Assembly: GCA_963803845.1 (NCBI GenBank)
Contig: CAWDNZ010000005.1
Location: 930,001-994,000 of the forward strand
DNA from: JABDIY01 sp963803845
GTDB lineage: Bacteria; Actinomycetota; Acidimicrobiia; Acidimicrobiales; SZUA-35
DNA: 64,000 nt
Direction of reading: 5' to 3'
Shown here: one piece after another, positions 57,569-64,000 of the stretch
Layout: each line of letters begins with the position of its first letter
Position numbering within the stretch: position 1 is the first letter of the stretch
The notes under the pieces: model-generated
The model's input: the letters and a program-made list of their open reading frames with translations, nothing else
What the model was told of the DNA's origin: nothing
Database searches by the model: none
Program-made: the position numbers and the translations under genes

Positions 57569-60500
57569 CTAGCGAACCTTGGCCAGTCGTTTCCGGATGC
57601 GTTGAGGGCTGATCGGCCCATCGGTGCCCAGATGTTGGGCCCAGAGGCTCACCCGAAGTTCCTGCAGCATCCACATGACCTCCGCATCATCGCTCCCGGC
57701 TGCGGCGGTTTCGAGGCGCCGGAGCGTTGCCACGTGTGCCAAATCGAAGTCCCGACTGGCCGGCAACTGCTCGATGCGATGGGCGAGGGCGGTCAGGTAG
57801 CGCCCCACCGCTGGAAGGCGTTGGGCCCCCTGAGCACTGAACGATCCTGGAAAGATCAATGACTGCAATTGCCGCCGACAGTCGTGGATGATCAGGTCGA
57901 GGTCGACGGGGTTTTCACCGAGGCGATCCAGAAGTGATTCGCAATGGGCGGCCTGGAGGAGCACCACGCCGGCATCGTTCGCCACCGTTTCAAGGGAGTC
58001 AGGGAACCGCCTAGCGTTGAATCGAATCAGAGCGTTCATGGCGTGTTCTGTCCACGGCGGCCCACCGGCAGAAACGATCACGTTGTCGAGCGCAGCATTC
58101 ACGATGTCGTCGACCACTGCGGATTGGCTGAGCTGCAGGTGCGTTGACCCGCTCAACCCGGCGATGGCCAACGCAACCTCGGAGTCCAGCAATTGTGCCG
58201 CCTGACGGACCGGGCGAGTCAGCGACAGACGCAGCAGGCGGCGAACGCCGTTCCAGTGGGACTGCGACTGCTCCTTTTTCGAGGCGAGGACCACCAGATC
58301 AACACTGTCGGTTTGATCGGCGAGGGCCGGATACACCTCGATGGTGACGCCGAGCTGCGTGCTGCTCTCAACAAGGGGCAGATCTCCACCGGGCCAAGCG
58401 GTAAGGCCCCTCTGCTCGAGCGGATGGGGTTGGCTGCCGAGCTCGGCCCGAACTCGAGCCCGCAAGCGATCTTTCAGGCGTTCGAGATCACTGCCGGCCG
58501 CCAGCATCGTTCCATCTGGAGACAAGATCTGGAAGGTGGGACGCAGGTGTGCCGGCAAGAGCTGAGGTTGAAGCAACCCTCGCTCAATCGCGATCCCGTC
58601 GATCCGAAGCTCGTTCCGAACCGCCGCATCGATGGGTTCCACCGACGCGGCTGGAAATGCAGGCAGTGCAGCAACCACGTCGGCGGCGGTCTCCGGCAGG
58701 GGAATGAAACGCGTCCGGGTTTCCTTCGGAAGAGTGCGCAGTAACTCGGTGACGAGCTCGAGGCGATAACCCGGCACCAGCCACGAGAATTGGGCGGAAT
58801 CCAGTTCGCTCAGTTCTTCGAACGGCAGCGACACGGTGATGCCATCCACGGGTGACCCCGGCTCGAACGTATAGCCAATGCGGTAGCTCGTACCGGGCCA
58901 GGTGTCCGGGAAAGCGCTGGGATCGACAGCGACGGGAAGGACGTCCGCAACCTGGAGGTTCAGCAGCTCCGGCTCGGTGGAGATTGTCTTCTTCCACCAC
59001 TTCTCGAAGTGCCGTACCGACACGATGGTGGGCGGAAGGGCCCGGTCGTAGTGGGCGAAAAGAAGGCTGGCCTCCACCTCCAGGTCTCGATTGCGGGTTT
59101 TAGCTTCCCACCGGGCTGCCTCAGCGATGACCGCAGCGTTGTGACTGAGGAACTGATGAAGGTTTGAACCATCTGGAACGTCCCAGTCTCGAGCGACGAG
59201 AGCGTGCTGAATGAATAACTCCCGGGCCAGCTGTTCATCTACGCGGTAGAGGTTGATTTGACGCCCGGGCACGATCGGCAAGCCGAAGAGCGCGGCCCGC
59301 TCTACAACAACGGCGGTGCCGCGTGACTCGCTCCATTCAGGATCGGCGTAGCTATAGCTGGCCATATGGCCGCCGGCTTCTTCCAGCCACGACGGCTGGA
59401 TAGGCGCAACCATCCGGGCGTACAAGCGGTTGGTTTCGGTCAGTTCTCCGGCCATCACCCAGCGGGGACCCGTTTTGCTCAGCACCGATCCGGGAGCGAT
59501 CACGAATCGGGCATTTCGGGCACCGACGTATTCGACCAGCGGTTTCTGGCGTTTGATTCGATTCCCCTTCTGCGACTTTGCTAGCTCTCGTTCGTCCTTC
59601 AGTCCAACCTGGCTCAGCAGACCGGTGAGAAGCGCTCGGTGGAGAGCGTCGACGTCCACATTCTCGGCCCGGCGTCGTTGAGGTTTTTGGAGCTTGAGGT
59701 CCTTGGCCACACGTTTTAGCTGGGCGTACAAGTCCTGCCATTCGCGGATGCGATTGTGGTTCAGGAATTCGCGGCGGCACATCCGTCGAAAGCTTCCTGA
59801 GGAACGTTGGCGTCGTTCGGTGTTCACATAATCCCACAGAATCAAGAGGGTGACGAAGTCGCTCTTTGGGTCATTGAACCGTGCATGGCTCTGGCGGGCG
59901 GCCTCACGATTGTCGCTGGGAGACTCCCGCGGGTCCTGGATGCTCAAAGCGGCACCGATGACAAGCACCGGGTCCAGGACGTCGAGATCATCGCCAGCGA
60001 TCACCATCCGAGCAATACGCGGGTCGAGGGGGAGGCGAGCCAGGCGAGCACCGCGCGGGGTGAGCCATGAGAAGTCCTGGTCCGGTTCCGGGTCGAGAGC
60101 TCCGAGTTCTTCCAATAAGCGCACGCCGTCGGCAATGGTCCGGGTGTCCGGCGCCTCGACGAAGGGGAAGTCCTGAATGTCCTGAACCCCGACCGAAGCA
60201 ATCCCGAGCGAGGCCATCTGCAGAATCACCGAAGCAAGATTGGTGCGGGTGATCTCTGGATCGGTGAATTCGTCACGGTCGTCAAAATCCTCCTCGGAAT
60301 AGAGCCGGATGCATATTCCCGGGCCGAGTCGGCCACATCTACCGGCCCGTTGGTTGGCCGAGGCTTGCGAAACATCCTCGATCGGCAGGCGTTGCACCTT
60401 GGTTCGCTGGTTGTAGCGGGAGATCCTGGCCGTCCCGGGATCGATCACGAAACGGATTCCGGGAACGGTGAGTGAGGTTTCGGCAATATTGGTGGCCAGG

Positions 60501-61315
60501 ACGATTCGACGGCCCCGGTGCGAGGCGAAAATCCGATGCTGCTCGGCGGCAGAGAGGCGTGCGTAAAGCGGAACGATCTCGGTGTTCGAAAGTTGGAGAT
60601 CACCGAGGGCGTCGGCGGCGTCTCGAATATCGCGTTCTCCGGGAAGAAAGACCAGGATGTCGCCGGGCCCCTCCCGAGAGAGTTCTTGGACCGCCATCGC
60701 AATGCCATCGATTTGGTCGGTCTCGTTGTCCAGAGGCCGGTAGCGCATCTCCACCGGATAGGTGCGGCCAGAGACCTCGATGACCGGGGCCGGAGCCTCG
60801 CCCGTGGCAAAGTGCTCAGCGAACCGCTCGGTGTCGATCGTGGCCGAGGTGATGATGAGTTTCAGTTCAGGCCTGAGGGGCAGGAGTCGTTTCAAATAGC
60901 CCAGAAGGAAGTCGATGTTGAGGCTCCGCTCGTGAGCTTCGTCGATGATGAGAGCGCCATATCGGCGTAGCTCCGGATCTCGCTGGATCTCGGCCAGCAG
61001 GATCCCATCGGTCATCACCTTGATCCGGGTATCGGCCCCCACCTGATCGTTGAATCGGACCGTATAGCCAACAAGACCACCGATCGAGGTTCCTACTTCC
61101 TCCGCCACTCGCTCGGCAACGCTACGGGCTGCGATCCGGCGTGGTTGGGTGTGGCCGATCCAGCCGTCGGGGTCGAGTTCGAGGAACATCTTGGGCAGTT
61201 GGGTGCTCTTGCCCGAACCGGTCTCGCCGGCGACGATGAGGACTTGATGGTTAGCTAGCGCCGCCAGAATCTCATCGCGGTGGGCGGTGATAGGCAGGTC
61301 CGCCGGATACTCCAC
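57569..61315 (-). CDS. hrpA: ATP-dependent RNA helicase HrpA
   Basis: 1248 residues, the usual HrpA length. The DEAH-box helicase core has Walker A AGETGSGKST (about 29-38), TQPRRIAARSVAERVAEEVG, IIDEAHERSLNIDFLLGYLKRLL (DEAH 125-128), ITSATIDTERFAEHF, ILVFLPGERDIRDAADAL and NIAETSLTVPGIRFVIDPGTARISRYNQRTKVQRLPIEDVSQASANQRAGRCGR. HA2 and OB-fold domains and a long C-terminal DUF3418 region follow. HrpA processes mRNA and helps resolve stalled ribosomes in E. coli. GTG start; TATCCT (61327-61322) is 6 nt upstream. It diverges from the EccC-like gene. Confidence 0.93.
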   Translation of the reverse strand: MEYPADLPITAHRDEILAALANHQVLIVAGETGSGKSTQLPKMFLELDPDGWIGHTQPRRIAARSVAERVAEEVGTSIGGLVGYTVRFNDQVGADTRIKVMTDGILLAEIQRDPELRRYGALIIDEAHERSLNIDFLLGYLKRLLPLRPELKLIITSATIDTERFAEHFATGEAPAPVIEVSGRTYPVEMRYRPLDNETDQIDGIAMAVQELSREGPGDILVFLPGERDIRDAADALGDLQLSNTEIVPLYARLSAAEQHRIFASHRGRRIVLATNIAETSLTVPGIRFVIDPGTARISRYNQRTKVQRLPIEDVSQASANQRAGRCGRLGPGICIRLYSEEDFDDRDEFTDPEITRTNLASVILQMASLGIASVGVQDIQDFPFVEAPDTRTIADGVRLLEELGALDPEPDQDFSWLTPRGARLARLPLDPRIARMVIAGDDLDVLDPVLVIGAALSIQDPRESPSDNREAARQSHARFNDPKSDFVTLLILWDYVNTERRQRSSGSFRRMCRREFLNHNRIREWQDLYAQLKRVAKDLKLQKPQRRRAENVDVDALHRALLTGLLSQVGLKDERELAKSQKGNRIKRQKPLVEYVGARNARFVIAPGSVLSKTGPRWVMAGELTETNRLYARMVAPIQPSWLEEAGGHMASYSYADPEWSESRGTAVVVERAALFGLPIVPGRQINLYRVDEQLARELFIQHALVARDWDVPDGSNLHQFLSHNAAVIAEAARWEAKTRNRDLEVEASLLFAHYDRALPPTIVSVRHFEKWWKKTISTEPELLNLQVADVLPVAVDPSAFPDTWPGTSYRIGYTFEPGSPVDGITVSLPFEELSELDSAQFSWLVPGYRLELVTELLRTLPKETRTRFIPLPETAADVVAALPAFPAASVEPIDAAVRNELRIDGIAIERGLLQPQLLPAHLRPTFQILSPDGTMLAAGSDLERLKDRLRARVRAELGSQPHPLEQRGLTAWPGGDLPLVESSTQLGVTIEVYPALADQTDSVDLVVLASKKEQSQSHWNGVRRLLRLSLTRPVRQAAQLLDSEVALAIAGLSGSTHLQLSQSAVVDDIVNAALDNVIVSAGGPPWTEHAMNALIRFNARRFPDSLETVANDAGVVLLQAAHCESLLDRLGENPVDLDLIIHDCRRQLQSLIFPGSFSAQGAQRLPAVGRYLTALAHRIEQLPASRDFDLAHVATLRRLETAAAGSDDAEVMWMLQELRVSLWAQHLGTDGPISPQRIRKRLAKVR

Positions 61316-61321
61316 CGATTG

Positions 61322-61327
61322 AGGATA
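61322..61327 (-). promoter_or_regulatory. -10 element TATCCT before hrpA
   Basis: On the minus strand TATCCT is followed by 6 nt and the GTG at 61315, the leaderless arrangement. Confidence 0.45.
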
Positions 61328-61446
61328 GGTCTAGCGGGTGTCGCCTGTGGTGCCGATTGCACACCCGATCCGTGTTTTGCCCGGCCGAGCATGGGGCATA
61401 CGGCCCAGAATCCCAGCGGGTCCGTTTAGTAGATTTGGCAAGTGCA

Positions 61447-64000
61447 ATGACCGACTCGTTCCGCCTCGCCGTAGTCGCCGCGTCAGCTGACGGGGCCGGA
61501 AACGCGAGCACCGCTGACGTGGTCGTGGACTGCGACGCAACCCGGACCTTGGTTGCGGACGTCGCAGAACTGGTGGGGTTCGCTCGTGGTCCACTTCTGA
61601 TCGATGGCAGACGCTTTTCCGGTAGCGCAACGCTGGCAGAAACGATCATCCACGACGGTTCTGTGGTGGCCAACCCAGCCGATCAGGTTCGCGCCGAGTC
61701 AACGAAGCCGCGCAACAATCTCGTTACCGTTCGCTCAATCGCCGGGTCCTTCACCGGTCGGGCCCAGACTCTTCCGGCTGGTAGTTATGGGCGCCCACCT
61801 GACAATCCCACCTGGGTCCCTCGGTCAATGGCCGAGGTCACCCATGACATTCTTGTCGCAGTCGAACCCATCCGAACGGCATCGGGCACAACGGTCCGGA
61901 TTACTCCTGGCCGAAGTTCGGTGGTGATAAACGATTCGGTTTTGGCAACCTCCCGAGTATTCCCGATTGGCGATCGTCCTCTGATCCTCAATCTGGGATC
62001 GGAGCGATTGGCGATTTCCTTGGCGACTGCACCGCTGTCGCGAACCCGACGAGCCGAATCTGCAGTGCATCGAGTGCCCCGGGTGGCCCTGCCCGCACCG
62101 GTACCGCTACTGCATCACCCGGAGATCCCACAACCCGCTGGTGAACGGCCGGGCCTCAGCTGGGTCACGCTGTTGGCACCCCTACCCATGGCGGCCATGA
62201 TGACATTGTTCATGGGGCCCCGAGCGTTGGTGTTCGGCTTGATGAGCCCAGTGATGTTGCTAGCCAAACTCTGGGAAAACCGGAGAACCCACGCCAAACG
62301 AACCGCTGAATACGAGGCCGAAGTGCTGGCGGCGCAGCAGGACTTCTACGACCAAATCGTGGCGGCCCGCCACAGCGCCTCGGAGCACGAGCGACAGGTG
62401 CACCCGGGCCCGGCAATATTGGTGGAGCGAGTGCTCACAGCTGATCCACGGTTGTGGGAACGGCGACCAGTCCACGATGACTTCGGATCCGTAGCGGTTG
62501 GCTACGCCGATCGCCCCTGGCGATATGAGCCTGTGAACGGGGCCGGCCAGAAAGCGAAGGTCGCCCCCGAGCTGGCCAGCTACGTGGAAGGCTTCAACTA
62601 TCTGCCGTCGGTGCCCGTGGCCGTGGACCTTCGCTACGGCTCGCTGGGCATCGTGGGACCACGAGACCTATCGGTGGCCACAACCCGCGGCATTCTCGTG
62701 TCCTTGACAGCTCTGTACGGCCCGATCGACATCCCACTGGCGCTCATCGGTGGCGTGAACCAGCTCGACGATTGGGACTGGGTGAAGTGGCTGCCCCATC
62801 TCGGCAGCCCAAGCCGCCTAGGGCAGACGGCAGTGGATGTCGAGGCGATCGTAGCCAAACAAGCAATCGAGCGGCCTGAAAGGCCAGGATTGGACCACCC
62901 ACCCCGCCCATTGTCGGTGTTTGTGATCGACGGTGTTGAACTGCTCCGCCGTTCCGACTCGCCGCTGCGTAGCGCCCTAGCGCAGGACAATGCGATTTCG
63001 GGGATCGTGGTTGCCGCCACCGAAGACGAGCTCCCGGCCAGCTGCAACTGGGTCATGGTGATCGACGCCGATGGCCTAGCCACCGTGACGGACATGTCAA
63101 CCGGTCGGTCGATTCATCACGTGACCCCGGTCGGTATGGACGCAGAGCTGGCTGCAGTGGCTGCCCGTTCGATGGCTCCGCTGACCGATCCTGACGTCAG
63201 CGTCACAGCAGCAGACCTTCCAACTCACGTTCCGCTGCCCACGGTCATCGGGTCGATTACGGCCGAGGCGGTCCTTTCCCGATGGGACACCGGCGGACTC
63301 GATCCCGCTCCGGTAGTCACCATCGGAATGGGGCCGATCGGGCCACTCCAGATCGACCTCGTTCGGGATGGTCCCCATGCGCTCCTGGCCGGTACCACCG
63401 GGGCGGGTAAGAGTGAGTTCCTTCGGTCGTTTGTCCTGTCCCTGGCAACCTGTTCCAGTCCCGAACACGTGAACTTCGTGCTGGTGGACTACAAGGGTGG
63501 GGGAGCCTTCGATGCGTGCGCCGACCTGCCGCACACCGTGGCGATGGTGACCGACCTTGATGGCCACCTCGGGGCCCGAGCGCTGCGCAGCCTGCAAGCC
63601 GAACTCCGATTCCGGGAGATCACCTTCCGCTCCTCAGGCGCCAATGACCTGAGCGACTACCGCTCCGGTGGGGGAGACATGCCGCGCCTGGTGGTGGTGG
63701 TCGACGAGTTCGCAACCCTCGCCGCCGAACTGCCGGAGTTCTTGGACGCCCTGGTGGATGTTGCCCAGCGAGGTCGATCCCTCGGCATCCACATGGTTCT
63801 TGCCACCCAGCGACCGGCCGGGGTTGTGGATGCGAAAATCAAATCCAACACCAACCTACGAATCAGCCTTCGAGTCCAAGACGACAACGACTCGCTCGAC
63901 GTCATCGGTACGAACCAGGCAGCTCGATTGGGTCGAAGCGAGATGGGACGCGGCTTTGTCCGAATGGGCGCAAGCGAAATCATTCCGTTCCAGGCCGCAT
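61447..64000 (+). CDS. EccC/EssC-type FtsK-SpoIIIE secretion ATPase, 3' partial
   Basis: The frame is open from ATG 61447 to the window edge (851 codons). An N-terminal FHA-like region (about 90-190, with ITPGRSSVVINDS and SRVFPIGDRPLILNLGSERL) is followed by a membrane hairpin at about 238-280 (WVTLLAPLPMAAMMTLFMGP ... MLLAKLW). After a linker comes the first FtsK/SpoIIIE ATPase domain: LLAGTTGAGKSEFLRS (Walker A about 649-656), VNFVLVDYKGGGAFDACADLPHT and LVVVVDEFATL (Walker B about 749-753), then ATQRPAGVVDAKIKSNTNLRISLRV. This layout is that of EssC/EccC of type VII secretion. The genes that would complete the system lie outside the window. Confidence 0.85.
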   Translation, partial: MTDSFRLAVVAASADGAGNASTADVVVDCDATRTLVADVAELVGFARGPLLIDGRRFSGSATLAETIIHDGSVVANPADQVRAESTKPRNNLVTVRSIAGSFTGRAQTLPAGSYGRPPDNPTWVPRSMAEVTHDILVAVEPIRTASGTTVRITPGRSSVVINDSVLATSRVFPIGDRPLILNLGSERLAISLATAPLSRTRRAESAVHRVPRVALPAPVPLLHHPEIPQPAGERPGLSWVTLLAPLPMAAMMTLFMGPRALVFGLMSPVMLLAKLWENRRTHAKRTAEYEAEVLAAQQDFYDQIVAARHSASEHERQVHPGPAILVERVLTADPRLWERRPVHDDFGSVAVGYADRPWRYEPVNGAGQKAKVAPELASYVEGFNYLPSVPVAVDLRYGSLGIVGPRDLSVATTRGILVSLTALYGPIDIPLALIGGVNQLDDWDWVKWLPHLGSPSRLGQTAVDVEAIVAKQAIERPERPGLDHPPRPLSVFVIDGVELLRRSDSPLRSALAQDNAISGIVVAATEDELPASCNWVMVIDADGLATVTDMSTGRSIHHVTPVGMDAELAAVAARSMAPLTDPDVSVTAADLPTHVPLPTVIGSITAEAVLSRWDTGGLDPAPVVTIGMGPIGPLQIDLVRDGPHALLAGTTGAGKSEFLRSFVLSLATCSSPEHVNFVLVDYKGGGAFDACADLPHTVAMVTDLDGHLGARALRSLQAELRFREITFRSSGANDLSDYRSGGGDMPRLVVVVDEFATLAAELPEFLDALVDVAQRGRSLGIHMVLATQRPAGVVDAKIKSNTNLRISLRVQDDNDSLDVIGTNQAARLGRSEMGRGFVRMGASEIIPFQAA

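Overview
The window looks like chromosome of a free-living actinobacterium, most probably class Acidimicrobiia. It is fairly GC-rich. It carries a mycothione reductase, an actinobacterial HelD/HelR RNA polymerase recycling motor, a DUF222-HNH (13E12-type) protein, a DUF1844-infC-rpmI-rplT-trmH-pheST block and an EccC/EssC-type secretion ATPase. Many start codons (GTG is common) lie 6-7 nt after a -10-like hexamer of the form TANNNT or NANNNT, the signature of leaderless transcripts. The assignment rests on gene content only; there is no rRNA in the window and I saw no tRNA.

Layout. 1-6.6 kb: end of a DUF983 gene, mtr, a small membrane protein, a PAS/degenerate-GGDEF protein, a secreted propeller-like protein with a HAD phosphatase, a structured-RNA candidate and a J-domain protein. 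6.6-12 kb: helD, then def-fmt-rsmB. 12-18.4 kb (minus strand): serA-serC-DUF1015-class III aminotransferase-mmsA. 18.5-23.2 kb: a split lipoprotein gene, a MogA/MoaB-like gene and ribD-ribE-ribBA. 23.3-40.3 kb: accessory region. 40.7-42.3 kb (minus): ribH-hisE-hisG. 42.5-45 kb: a CHASE-GGDEF-EAL protein. 45-51.7 kb: a small lipoprotein, then DUF1844, infC, rpmI, rplT, trmH, pheS, pheT. 51.9-61.3 kb: a decayed lipoprotein gene, DUF222-HNH, pepF, uridine kinase, pyrophosphatase, a PGPGW-like membrane protein and hrpA. 61.4 kb to the end: an FHA/FtsK-type EccC ATPase cut by the window edge.

The most unusual element is the accessory region at 24.9-40.3 kb. A ten-gene minus-strand operon, with nine adjacent pairs of which eight overlap, encodes three glycosyltransferases, one MsbA-like ABC exporter and six consecutive paralogous kinases of the APH (aminoglycoside phosphotransferase) fold. 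A seventh paralogue and a small P-loop protein lie convergent to it. Most of the kinases share a duplicated 'YxPxRRCxLxY' N-lobe module and carry Gln at the usual metal-binding Asn. Two have lost the catalytic Asp (HGAF) and two carry frameshifts. I infer a machine that builds, multiply phosphorylates and exports a glycoconjugate; the product is unknown. I do not know a described system with this composition.

The region separates ribBA from ribH-hisE-hisG, genes that are adjacent in Streptomyces and relatives. Un-inverting the 23.2-42.3 kb segment would restore that order, so a local inversion is a simple explanation. Several frameshifts in the window could be real decay or base errors in the assembly; the sequence alone cannot separate these.
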